Of a DNA stretch of 6,795 bases, positions 1 through 6,788 are shown in pieces (positions within the stretch are counted from its first letter, which is position 1; each line of letters opens with the position of its first letter). Made by a program: the position numbers and the translations under genes. The DNA comes from Puniceicoccales bacterium (GTDB taxonomy: Bacteria > Verrucomicrobiota > Verrucomicrobiia > Opitutales > Oceanipulchritudinaceae): NCBI GenBank assembly GCA_030595525.1, contig JAUVDD010000091.1:1-6795 (forward strand). Direction: 5' to 3'. The notes under the pieces were generated by a model. The model had not been told where the DNA came from and did no database searches. It worked only from the letters and a program-made list of their open reading frames with translations.

Positions 1-369
1 CACACCGATCAACAGCGAAACAGCCGTAGCGATAATACCAACCCCGAGAGACACACGGCCTCCGATCATGACGCGGGTTAGTTGATCACGACCAAGGTCA
101 TCGGTTCCGAACAGATGCATTGAACCGGGAGATTGAAGGGTCTGGTCAAGATCATTGTCCCGATGGTCGTAGGGTGAAAAGAAAGGTCCGACGAAACAAA
201 AGACCCCCACAAACACAAGGATCCAGAAGGAGATCAGTGCCATCCGGTTTTTCTTGAGGCGATGCCACGCATCCTGCCACAAGGAAGTTCCCGACTCTAT
301 GGAATCCAAATCCACCGTAACCTGCGGCAGACGCTCCTCTGAAGGACTAAGCTGTGGTTTAATCGACAT
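1..369 (-). CDS. oppC: Oligopeptide ABC transporter permease OppC, N-terminal part (cut by window edge)
   Basis: Second inner-membrane permease of the peptide importer; it pairs with OppB to form the channel. Only the first 123 codons are visible, and the frame stays open to base 1. About 42 residues of hydrophilic N-terminus come first, then a membrane helix at about residues 43-64. A short loop leads to the signature HLFGTDDLGRD (residues 85-95), followed by GGRVSLGVG at the start of the next helix. This order (OppC_N segment, helix, FGTDxxGRD) is characteristic of OppC/DppC permeases. The EAA loop that contacts the ATPase would be past the edge. The ATG shares its A with the oppB TGA stop, so translation is probably coupled, and a GAGGA ribosome-binding site lies inside the end of oppB. 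DppC or a related permease is an alternative, since substrate cannot be told from this part. Confidence 0.93.
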   Translation of the reverse strand, partial: MSIKPQLSPSEERLPQVTVDLDSIESGTSLWQDAWHRLKKNRMALISFWILVFVGVFCFVGPFFSPYDHRDNDLDQTLQSPGSMHLFGTDDLGRDQLTRVMIGGRVSLGVGIIATAVSLLIGV

Positions 370-1289
370 CAGGAATCCTCAAAGCGCAAACGCGGGTTAA
401 TGATGACTTGTATGATATCCACCAGCAAATTTGCCAAAGTGATCAAGACGGCGAAGAGGATCACTGTTCCCAGTACCAACGTGTAATCCCGATTGAAGGC
501 CGACTGTACAAACTGGCGCCCCATTCCAGGGATTTGAAAAATGGTTTCCACAACAAAACTTCCTGAAATGATCCCAGCCAAGGCTGGTCCGAGGAAGGAA
601 AGCACCGGAAGCAACCCACCCTTCAGTGTGTGGAATATAATAATTTTCGGAAAAGGAACGCCCTTGGCCTTAGCCGTGCGAATAAAGTCTTGCGAGAGGA
701 TTTCCAGCATGCCTCCGCGGGTAATACGGGCGATCACCGCCGCATAAACCAAGCCAATGGTTAATGCCGGCAAGACACGGTCGGCTGGAATAAACCATCC
801 GGAAACATTGAACCATCCGAGCCAGACCCCGAAAATCATGGCCAGCATCGGACCCAGAACAAAGGTCGGCAGACATATCCCCACCATCGCAAGGGACATC
901 GGAACGTAATCCAAAAGGGAATTCCTGAAGACCGCCGCCGTTATGCCAATAGGTAATCCAATTCCAAGTGCGATCAGCAGTGCCAATCCACCCAGCTCAA
1001 GGCTTACCGGGAAACTTGCCCGCAGGATCTGGTTTACCGAACGGGTCTCCGTAAACGATGGTCCAAGGTCTCCGTGGGTGAGATTCAAAAGATAGTTTCC
1101 GTACTGGACAATCAGGGGATCATTCAGTCCGTAGTGCTCCATCAGGTTTTTCTTGATATGCTCCGGCATCTTCCGCTCGGCACTGAAAGGATCACCGGGG
1201 GCGAAACGGACCATGAAGAAGGTTACGGTAATGATCGTGAACAACACGATTACCGATTGAATGATACGTTTAAAAATGAACTTGAACAT
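369..1289 (-). CDS. oppB: Oligopeptide ABC transporter permease OppB
   Basis: Inner-membrane permease forming half of the transport channel of a peptide importer. With the ATG at 1289 it has 306 residues, about the length of typical OppB. The N-terminus MFKFIFKRIIQSVIVLF is the first membrane helix, followed by FFMVRFAPGDPFSAER, the usual OppB/DppB start. Further helices lie at about residues 97-120, 130-157, 175-190, 228-250 and 270-297. The cytoplasmic ATPase-coupling (EAA-type) loop is at about 203-230, with FIRTAKAKG and then LLPV. It is followed by VVETIFQIPGMGR, also a family hallmark. An upstream in-frame TTG at 1304 would add five residues. I prefer the ATG because the protein then starts as relatives do and a weak GAG lies five bases upstream. 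The gene follows oppA after 36 bp and overlaps oppC by one base. Peptide type transported cannot be inferred. Confidence 0.95.
   Translation of the reverse strand: MFKFIFKRIIQSVIVLFTIITVTFFMVRFAPGDPFSAERKMPEHIKKNLMEHYGLNDPLIVQYGNYLLNLTHGDLGPSFTETRSVNQILRASFPVSLELGGLALLIALGIGLPIGITAAVFRNSLLDYVPMSLAMVGICLPTFVLGPMLAMIFGVWLGWFNVSGWFIPADRVLPALTIGLVYAAVIARITRGGMLEILSQDFIRTAKAKGVPFPKIIIFHTLKGGLLPVLSFLGPALAGIISGSFVVETIFQIPGMGRQFVQSAFNRDYTLVLGTVILFAVLITLANLLVDIIQVIINPRLRFEDS
376..380 (-). promoter_or_regulatory. Shine-Dalgarno GAGGA for oppC
   Basis: Read on the minus strand, GAGGA is followed by six bases (TTCCTG) and then the oppC ATG. It lies within the last codons of oppB. It is the only clear Shine-Dalgarno at any gene start in this window and supports the chosen oppC start. 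Confidence 0.7.
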
Positions 1290-1325
1290 GTGAACTCGGG
1301 GCAAATCCGCTCAATTGCAAGGCAA

Positions 1326-2963
1326 CTACTCGCTCAGATAAATGTACTTGTAAGGTCGGTTGTCCAGTAGTTTCGGGGTCCAGTTTTTAACACGTGGATC
1401 CATCATGTAGATCCGGGTGTACCAATAAACCGGAGCAATCGGTAATTCTTCGAGAAGGATGTCCTCTGCCTTAAGCAAGAGGTCGAAATGTTCCTTTTCG
1501 TTTCCTGCCTTAAAGGCGGCGTCAAGCAAACGGTCGTACTCAGGACTGGACCAACCGGTGTCATTGTTTCCGTTGCCGGAGGTAAACATTTCCAGGAAAG
1601 TAATCGGGTCCATGTAGTCACCAATCCATGCCGAGCGGGAAACATCGTAATCAAGATGAGTCTGCGCATCCAGGTAGACTTTCCATTCCTTGTTTTCCAA
1701 CTGCATGTTGATGTTCAGGTTCTTGTTCCACATGTTGACGACCGCCTGAGCGATCTTCCGGTGTCCTTCCGACGTATTAAAGAGCAAATACAACTCAGGA
1801 AATCCTTCCCCGTTGGGGTAGCCGGCCTCTGCCATCAGTTCCTTCGCTTTTTCTGGATTAAACTCCACTTTATGAGGTGCCGGGTATTCATTAAATCCAG
1901 CTGGAACATAGGCATATGCGGGTCTCTGGTCACCCAGTGTCACCTTGTCCACGATGGCTTGCCGATCGATCGACAGGCTGAGTGCTTTTCTAACAAGTGG
2001 ATTATCCAAAGGTGGCTCGGTCACATTGAACCGGTAAAAGTAGGTGCCCAGATAGTCATCGATATGGAGCAGGTCCGGGTAATTTTCCCGCAAATGCGGA
2101 ACATCGTTTGTTGGCACAGTACCTGTGATATGCAGAAGCCCTGACCAGAACATCCGGTGCTCGGTGTTGGCGTCTTCGACTGGATAAAAGTAAATCTCAT
2201 TGAGCTTCATGGTGTCATGATCCCAATACGTTGGGCTCTTGGTCACTCGAACATACTGATTAGGACGCCACTCGGTCAGCACAAACGGACCATTCCCCAC
2301 ATAATTCTCAGGAAGAGTCCACGCAGCGGTCATGTCAAAAATCCCGCCGTGGGCTTCAATGGTCGCCGGATGCACAGGAAACCAGCTGTAGTGTTTAACC
2401 ATGTTCAGGAAGTACGGTGTGGGTCCGACCAGTTCAGCACGCAGCGTCTTGTCGTCGATAGCAGTCACCCCAACTTTAGCAAAATCCTCGATATCACCTT
2501 CCTTGTATTCCTGGGCGTTCTTAAGGATATACAGCATCTGGGAGTATTCTCCCGGAAAACCGGGTGCCAGCATCCGCATGTATGTGTACACAAAGTCATG
2601 TGCCGTCACGGGATCGCCGTTGCTCCACAAGGCGTCTTCCCGGATATGGAATGTCCAGACAGAGGCATCTTCATTCGATTCCCAACTTTCAGCCATTCCT
2701 GGCTCCGGCAAGTTGTCATCTGTTGGATGATAGGTAATCAAGCCCTCGATCAGCGCTGAAATAATCTTGTTTTCCGGCACACCGGTTGCCCGCTGAGGAT
2801 CAAGCGTTTTGGGTTCAGTCCCGTTTCCATAGAGGAGGATCCCCTTCGCTACTCCTTCGTCTGCATTTGGCACACCTTTGCCACATCCGGAAATGAATAG
2901 TACAATTGCTCCAGCCACAAGGCTCGCTCCAATGCGTGAAATTCCTGACAATGTCACTTTCAT
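1326..2963 (-). CDS. oppA: Peptide-binding lipoprotein OppA (SBP_bac_5 family)
   Basis: Extracytoplasmic binding protein that captures peptides and delivers them to OppB/OppC. It has 545 residues, the usual OppA size. A basic N-terminus and hydrophobic stretch (residues 11-24) end in the lipobox ISGC, so Cys27 should be the lipidated first residue of the mature protein. The family 5 solute-binding pattern is clear: LDPQRATG near 54, MAESWESNEDASVWTFHIRE at about 90-109, WSNGDPVTAHDFVYTYMR at 113-130, VRKALSLSIDRQAIV at 324-338, and WIGDYMDPITFLEMF at 446-460. This resembles E. coli OppA along its whole length more than nickel- or dipeptide-type proteins, but binding specificity cannot be read from sequence alone. 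The ATG at 2963 precedes a proper signal peptide, although no purine-rich ribosome-binding site is visible upstream. It is the first gene of the oppA-oppB-oppC unit and is divergent from the PHP gene. Confidence 0.95.
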   Translation of the reverse strand: MKVTLSGISRIGASLVAGAIVLFISGCGKGVPNADEGVAKGILLYGNGTEPKTLDPQRATGVPENKIISALIEGLITYHPTDDNLPEPGMAESWESNEDASVWTFHIREDALWSNGDPVTAHDFVYTYMRMLAPGFPGEYSQMLYILKNAQEYKEGDIEDFAKVGVTAIDDKTLRAELVGPTPYFLNMVKHYSWFPVHPATIEAHGGIFDMTAAWTLPENYVGNGPFVLTEWRPNQYVRVTKSPTYWDHDTMKLNEIYFYPVEDANTEHRMFWSGLLHITGTVPTNDVPHLRENYPDLLHIDDYLGTYFYRFNVTEPPLDNPLVRKALSLSIDRQAIVDKVTLGDQRPAYAYVPAGFNEYPAPHKVEFNPEKAKELMAEAGYPNGEGFPELYLLFNTSEGHRKIAQAVVNMWNKNLNINMQLENKEWKVYLDAQTHLDYDVSRSAWIGDYMDPITFLEMFTSGNGNNDTGWSSPEYDRLLDAAFKAGNEKEHFDLLLKAEDILLEELPIAPVYWYTRIYMMDPRVKNWTPKLLDNRPYKYIYLSE

Positions 2964-3021
2964 GTCAAAGGAAGGTCAGGAATTATGAGGAAATTGCAAT
3001 TCCGTTTGAGTTTCTTCTGAT
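2964..3021. promoter_or_regulatory. Divergent intergenic region between oppA and the PHP gene
   Basis: These 58 bp must carry, or lie just downstream of, the promoters for both gene groups. Toward oppA, CATAAT on the minus strand (2982-2987) is a possible -10 box about 19 bases from the ATG, but only a poor -35 (CTCAAA) sits 17 bp upstream of it. A perfect 10-bp palindrome AATTGCAATT lies at 2992-3001, flanked by GGA and TCC offset by one base, and could be an operator. Toward the PHP gene I see no convincing promoter. No GTCCC/GGGAC dyad like those at the right end is present, so direct control of opp by the same site is not supported. Confidence 0.35.
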
Positions 3022-3888
3022 ATGTTGGACACTGCTGGCTTATCTGAATCCTACATGGCTCTACCAATAACACACAAACGCATCGATTCTCACATGCACA
3101 CGCCACTGTGCGGTCATGCCTACGGGGATCCAATCGAATACGTGGATGCGGCGGTCGATTCAGGGATTAGTCTCATCACTTTCACTTGTCATATCCCGAT
3201 GAAGGATGATCGCTTTGCTCAAGAGGGAATCCGGATGAATCACGATGATGTTCCCACATACAAGGCCATCGTGGAGGAGGCCTGCCAATACGGGAAATCC
3301 GTCGGAGTGGAAGTTCTCCTGGGGATCGAGGCAGAGATTCATCCCGATCAGGAAGCCATGCAGGACATGAATAACTTCCTCGATACACAATCATTCGATT
3401 TTGTGCTGGGATCCCTTCACCATCAGCTTCCGGCATTTCGCATTTGGCTGAAAAACAACAGTTTTTCCTCCGATGAGGAAATCGTCGCGGCCTACTTTCA
3501 TTGCCTGGGAGAAGGTGCAATGAGCGGTCTATATCACAGCTTGTCCCATCCAGACGTCATTCGTGTTTACGGCACCCTGATGCGGACTTTTAAACCAGCA
3601 GACCACCAAGCAGTCATTACCCAGTTTCTTGACAAAGTCGCTGACAGTGGAATTTGCATGGAGATCAACACCAGCGGGCTGATCAAGGGCGATTTTATAG
3701 TACATCCTGATCCACTGATCATGGATTGGGCCATTGAACGGGAAATACCTTTCACCATCGGTTCAGACTCTCACACTCCCCACATGGTCGGCCAGTTCTT
3801 TGAACCCGTGATTGCAGAATTAAAAACCAAGGGCCTCAGTAAATTACACTATTTCAAGAATGGAGAACGGATTACCGTTCAACTTTGA
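3022..3888 (+). CDS. PHP-family metal-dependent phosphoesterase, histidinol-phosphatase (HisJ)-like
   Basis: Predicted cytoplasmic hydrolase of the PHP superfamily, which uses a multi-metal centre to cleave phosphate esters; HisJ members dephosphorylate histidinol phosphate. All expected metal-ligand motifs are present in order: IDSHMHT (His24, His26), CGHA (His32), TCHIPM (His57), GIEAEIHPD (Glu103), LGSLHH (His133), LSHPD (His176) and GSDSHTPHMVG (Asp249, His251). The length of 288 residues fits HisJ-type proteins (about 270). The ATG at 3055 would remove 11 poorly conserved residues and start nearer the first motif; neither start has a good ribosome-binding site. No other his gene is nearby. 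The gene instead leads a regulator-kinase operon, so it may act on another phosphate ester. Class assignment is firm; the histidinol-phosphate substrate is not. Confidence 0.85.
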   Translation: MLDTAGLSESYMALPITHKRIDSHMHTPLCGHAYGDPIEYVDAAVDSGISLITFTCHIPMKDDRFAQEGIRMNHDDVPTYKAIVEEACQYGKSVGVEVLLGIEAEIHPDQEAMQDMNNFLDTQSFDFVLGSLHHQLPAFRIWLKNNSFSSDEEIVAAYFHCLGEGAMSGLYHSLSHPDVIRVYGTLMRTFKPADHQAVITQFLDKVADSGICMEINTSGLIKGDFIVHPDPLIMDWAIEREIPFTIGSDSHTPHMVGQFFEPVIAELKTKGLSKLHYFKNGERITVQL

Positions 3889-3927
3889 AGCTTGTCCCCA
3901 CATTCAATTCCTCACAAATTAAACCAC

Positions 3928-5307
3928 GTGGAAAAGCCACCAGCAGTATTAGTCGCCGATGATCAACCCGATATCCTTCATGCCATGCGCGTCCTCCTGC
4001 GCGGTGAGGGTTGTAAGGTAAAAACTGTCGACACTCCGGAAGCCGCTCTCGAAGCGCTGACCCAAAGCCCGTTTGATGTAGCGCTGATCGACCTGAATTA
4101 TGCCCGGGATACAACCAGCGGCCAGGAGGGTCTCGATCTCCTCCAAGGCATTCAAAAACTGGATCCGGATCTTCCGGTTGTGGTAATGACGGCATGGGCA
4201 ACTATTGATCTGGCCGTGGAATGCATGCGCAATGGAGCAGCCGATTTTATGCAAAAGCCCTGGGAAAATGCCCGGGTTAAGGCAACCGTCGCAAATCAGG
4301 CTGAACTTTACCGTGCAAAGCGTCGGGCCACTCTTCTGGCCGAAGAAAACCGGGCCCTCAAGGAACACAAATCAAGGGATTTCCTGGCAAATTCCGATGT
4401 CATGCGACCCGTCATCGACATGATGAACAAGGTTGCTCCCTCGGATGCCAATATTATAATTACCGGAGAAAATGGAACCGGAAAAGGCGTTGCAGCACGC
4501 TACATCCACAGTCGGTCTTCACGGGCGAAGGAGCCTTTCGTCTCGATCAACATGGGTGGACTGGCCTCCGGTGTCGCTGAAAGCGAGCTGTTTGGCCACG
4601 TTAAGGGTGCCTTTACCGACGCCAAGTCGGACCGCGCCGGGCGATTTGAAATGGCAGACGGTGGAACGCTTTTCATGGACGAAATCGGAAACCTTCCGAT
4701 GGAACAGCAACAGAAATTGCTCCGCGTTCTGGAAACCGGAGAATTTGAGCGAGTCGGATCATCCCGGACACTGAAGGTCAATGTCCGCATCATCAGTGCC
4801 ACCAACAGCGACCTTCAGAAATCCGTCAAGGAGGGCAGATTCCGGGAAGACCTTCTATATCGTCTAAATACTATTCCCATCCATCTCCCGCCCTTAAGGG
4901 AACGGGATTCCGACATCGAGCTATTGGCCCATCATTTTCTACAGCACCATTTGAAACGCTATAAAAAGGAAATCTCCGGCATCATTGAGCCAGCGATGGA
5001 AACCTTGCGTAGGTATGGTTGGCCAGGCAACGTCCGTGAACTGGACCACACCATCGAGAGAGCTGTCCTTTTAGCTGGCGGGGAAAACATCAAAGTCCCT
5101 GATTTGGGCCTGATTCCGACGGCTTCCGTTGAGGATGAAGGTGCCATGAATGGCCCCAGTGTCGATGATATGAGTCTGGAAGATGTGGAAAAGTATCTGA
5201 TTCAACGTACGTTGAAACGTAACGGTGGAAATGCCACCAAGACCGCCAATGATCTTGGTTTATCCCGTTCTGCCTTTTACCGCCGTCTACAGCGGTTTGG
5301 CCTGTAA
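3928..5307 (+). CDS. NtrC-type sigma-54-dependent response regulator (REC-AAA+-Fis HTH)
   Basis: Transcription activator that, when phosphorylated, should bind upstream enhancer sites and use ATP to open sigma-54 RNA polymerase complexes. Numbered from the GTG at 3928 (459 residues), the receiver domain spans about 6-120, with acidic pair Asp11-Asp12, phospho-acceptor Asp55 (LIDLNY), Thr88 and Lys110. A helical linker follows. The AAA+ domain spans about 152-385: Walker A GENGTGKG at 180-187, the sigma-54 contact loop as GAFTDA at 227-232, Walker B GGTLFMDEIG at 245-254, sensor I SATNSDL at 290-296, and arginine-finger region GRFREDLLYRLN at 303-314. A Fis-type helix-turn-helix fills 415-459. 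Start is uncertain because no ATG exists before the receiver core. A TTG at 3892 would add 12 residues, but the GTG places the acceptor at the usual position and lies behind an A-rich leader. The GAFTDA loop departs from the GAFTGA consensus. All phosphorylation and ATPase residues look intact. The kinase gene follows after 13 bp. Confidence 0.93.
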   Translation: MEKPPAVLVADDQPDILHAMRVLLRGEGCKVKTVDTPEAALEALTQSPFDVALIDLNYARDTTSGQEGLDLLQGIQKLDPDLPVVVMTAWATIDLAVECMRNGAADFMQKPWENARVKATVANQAELYRAKRRATLLAEENRALKEHKSRDFLANSDVMRPVIDMMNKVAPSDANIIITGENGTGKGVAARYIHSRSSRAKEPFVSINMGGLASGVAESELFGHVKGAFTDAKSDRAGRFEMADGGTLFMDEIGNLPMEQQQKLLRVLETGEFERVGSSRTLKVNVRIISATNSDLQKSVKEGRFREDLLYRLNTIPIHLPPLRERDSDIELLAHHFLQHHLKRYKKEISGIIEPAMETLRRYGWPGNVRELDHTIERAVLLAGGENIKVPDLGLIPTASVEDEGAMNGPSVDDMSLEDVEKYLIQRTLKRNGGNATKTANDLGLSRSAFYRRLQRFGL

Positions 5308-5320
5308 TTCCTAAAACTCC

Positions 5321-6655
5321 ATGCCCAGTCCTCGAAAGCGTCGCCTCAGACACCAGCAGAAAGTCCAGTTACTGGCATTTCTTTGCGGGATGCCGGGTTT
5401 ATTGGCCGCCCTTATCCTTCTGTATGTCGGCGAATACACCCTTAAGGTATATCTCACCATCCTGATTCTTGGTGGAGCCACTTGGATGTTCTTCAGTCTG
5501 AAACTGCAGAACCTTCTAATCCATCCGCTGCATACCGCCTCAAACATGCTCTCTGCTCTCCGCGAAGGCGACTTTTCCCTCCATGCAAACTACACAGATG
5601 ATCAGGATCCCCTCGGACAACTCCTCCTGGAAATAAATCTTCTTACGGACGTACTCTCCTCTCATCGGATGGATGCTATGGAATCCCACGCCCTGATGGA
5701 TAAGGTTATTCAGGAGATCGATGCCGCCGTAATGACATTCGATCCCGATCGCAGATTGACCCTGGCCAATTCCTATGCGCTTAAAGTTCTCCATCTTGAG
5801 AAGATTGATATTCGAAACCATTTCGCGGCTGAGTTGAATCTCGACGGTGCATTGGAAAGCCCCTCTAACGCCACAATACCCCACCCAAATCCTGAACGAG
5901 TCGGCCGTTTCACCGTTCGAAAAGGGACTTACCGTGTGGGAGGTGAACCCCATGAGTTGCTCATTCTAATCGATGTCAGCAGGAATTTGCGCGAGGAGGA
6001 ATTACTGGCGTGGAAACGCCTGATCCGGGTTATCGGGCATGAATTGAATAATTCGATGGCCCCTATCCGCTCACTTGCGGAAAGCCTTCAAAAAATCGCC
6101 GCAGATCCCGATCCTGACCCACTTGATCGGGAAGACCTGGTCGGTGGACTGGAAATTATCCGTCAACGAGCCGACAGCCTGAGCCGGTTCGTCAAGGAAT
6201 ACGCCCGATTGGCCAAGCTTCCTCCTCCGGATCTGAAATCCTTTGAATTAAAACCGGTAATCCGGCGCATTGCCTCGTTATATGACAACCCAAAGGTTGA
6301 TATTGGTGACCAGAGCCCGGAGCTGACTATAAAAGCCGATCCAGATCAGTTGGAACAAGCCCTTCTTAATCTTGTTAAGAATGCGGTGGAAGCAGCCCAG
6401 ACTACAGACGGAACAGTCAAGGTTTGCTGGCGCCAACAAGATGATTTTCTGGAACTGCATATCGAAGACACAGGACCTGGAATAGCCAACCTGGATAACC
6501 TGTTTATCCCGTTTTTCTCAACCAAACAGGATGGTTCGGGAATCGGTCTTACGCTTTCGCGCCAAATCATCGAAGGGCACAATGGCACCCTGGAATTGAT
6601 TAACAGGTCAGATACTACCGGTTGCTGCGCGTCAGTTATCCTGCCGGTAGGTTAA
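5321..6655 (+). CDS. Membrane histidine kinase, NtrY-like, partner of the upstream regulator
   Basis: Inner-membrane sensor kinase of 444 residues that should autophosphorylate and pass phosphate to the adjacent regulator. Two hydrophobic helices lie at about 17-37 and 44-61, joined by only about six residues, so there is no periplasmic sensor domain. A HAMP-like linker follows (about 62-115, containing LREGDFSLHA), then a PAS-like region (about 122-220). The dimerisation box carries His240 in VIGHELNNSMAPIRSLAESL. The catalytic domain has the N box (DQLEQALLNLVKNAVEAA, with Asn354), G1 box DTGPGI (383-388), F box FIPFFSTK and G2 box GSGIGLTLS (405-413), all intact. HELNNSMAPI marks the NtrY-like class that usually pairs with NtrC-type regulators. 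The signal is unknown; the architecture suggests membrane or cytoplasmic sensing. The start ATG lies 13 bp after the regulator stop, without a visible ribosome-binding site. It is the last gene seen in this operon, and no hairpin-plus-T-run terminator follows. Confidence 0.93.
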   Translation: MPSPRKRRLRHQQKVQLLAFLCGMPGLLAALILLYVGEYTLKVYLTILILGGATWMFFSLKLQNLLIHPLHTASNMLSALREGDFSLHANYTDDQDPLGQLLLEINLLTDVLSSHRMDAMESHALMDKVIQEIDAAVMTFDPDRRLTLANSYALKVLHLEKIDIRNHFAAELNLDGALESPSNATIPHPNPERVGRFTVRKGTYRVGGEPHELLILIDVSRNLREEELLAWKRLIRVIGHELNNSMAPIRSLAESLQKIAADPDPDPLDREDLVGGLEIIRQRADSLSRFVKEYARLAKLPPPDLKSFELKPVIRRIASLYDNPKVDIGDQSPELTIKADPDQLEQALLNLVKNAVEAAQTTDGTVKVCWRQQDDFLELHIEDTGPGIANLDNLFIPFFSTKQDGSGIGLTLSRQIIEGHNGTLELINRSDTTGCCASVILPVG

Positions 6656-6664
6656 ATTCATGCC

Positions 6665-6680
6665 GTCCCATTTTTGGGAC
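6665..6680. promoter_or_regulatory. Dyad site I, putative enhancer (UAS) for the sigma-54 activator
   Basis: GTCCCATTTTTGGGAC is a perfect inverted repeat with 6-bp arms (GTCCCA/TGGGAC) around TTTT. It begins 9 bp after the kinase stop. The arms recur in site II, and the pair is placed as expected for enhancer sites upstream of the -24 element at the window end. It is not followed by a T-run, so it is a poor terminator. Assignment to the adjacent Fis-type regulator is inference from proximity and spacing. Confidence 0.6.
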
Positions 6681-6687
6681 GAAAGCT

Positions 6688-6703
6688 GTCCCGATAATGG
6701 GAC
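6688..6703. promoter_or_regulatory. Dyad site II, putative enhancer (UAS) for the sigma-54 activator
   Basis: GTCCCGATAATGGGAC repeats the outer GTCCC/GGGAC arms of site I with the same 16-bp length and a different centre. The two sites share the pattern GTCCC(A/G)-N4-TGGGAC. Their centres are 23 bp apart, roughly two helical turns, so two dimers would lie on nearly the same DNA face. Such paired dyads are typical of NtrC-family binding sites. Confidence 0.6.
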
Positions 6704-6740
6704 TCGATTCAATTTTCCTGGAATTCGGGAAATAATGTAT

Positions 6741-6775
6741 GTTTTTAACTAACTCATTATGAGATAGTTATAAAC
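6741..6775. repeat. AT-rich imperfect inverted repeat, 17-bp arms around one base
   Basis: Left arm GTTTTTAACTAACTCAT (6741-6757) and right arm ATGAGATAGTTATAAAC (6759-6775) pair at 15 of 17 positions around T6758; mismatches are 6752/6764 and 6745/6771. With a one-base centre it looks more like a protein-binding dyad or a site prone to extrusion than an RNA hairpin terminator, and no T-run follows. It lies between the paired enhancer-like dyads and the putative -24 element, so it could be a second operator or a bending site. No IHF-consensus match was found in this spacer. Confidence 0.5.
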
Positions 6776-6788
6776 GATTTCTCAATTC

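Noticed and set aside
1290..1304. TTG at 1304 as the oppB start
   Set aside because: It adds five residues not typical of OppB, and the only purine-rich stretch lies one base away. The ATG at 1289 gives the family-typical N-terminus and length.
1488..2759. Long plus-strand open frames opposite oppA, and other frames overlapping the recognised genes
   Set aside because: They lie antisense to or out of frame with clear conserved genes and their translations show no recognisable domain, so they are shadows.
2868..2881. TGGCAC...TTGC on the plus strand inside the start of oppA, resembling a sigma-54 promoter for the PHP operon
   Set aside because: Only 9 bases separate GG and GC where sigma-54 promoters need 10, and the sequence encodes the region just after the OppA lipobox. 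Spacing is strict for this factor.
6665..6703. The two GTCCC/GGGAC hairpins as intrinsic terminators of the regulator-kinase operon
   Set aside because: The stems are only 5-6 bp and neither is followed by a T-run on either strand. Two copies with identical arms and regular spacing fit binding sites better.
6704..6788. IHF site expected between enhancer and sigma-54 promoter
   Set aside because: The spacer is AT-rich, but I found no WATCAA-N4-TTR match on either strand; the closest (ATTCAA near 6707) lacks the second half.
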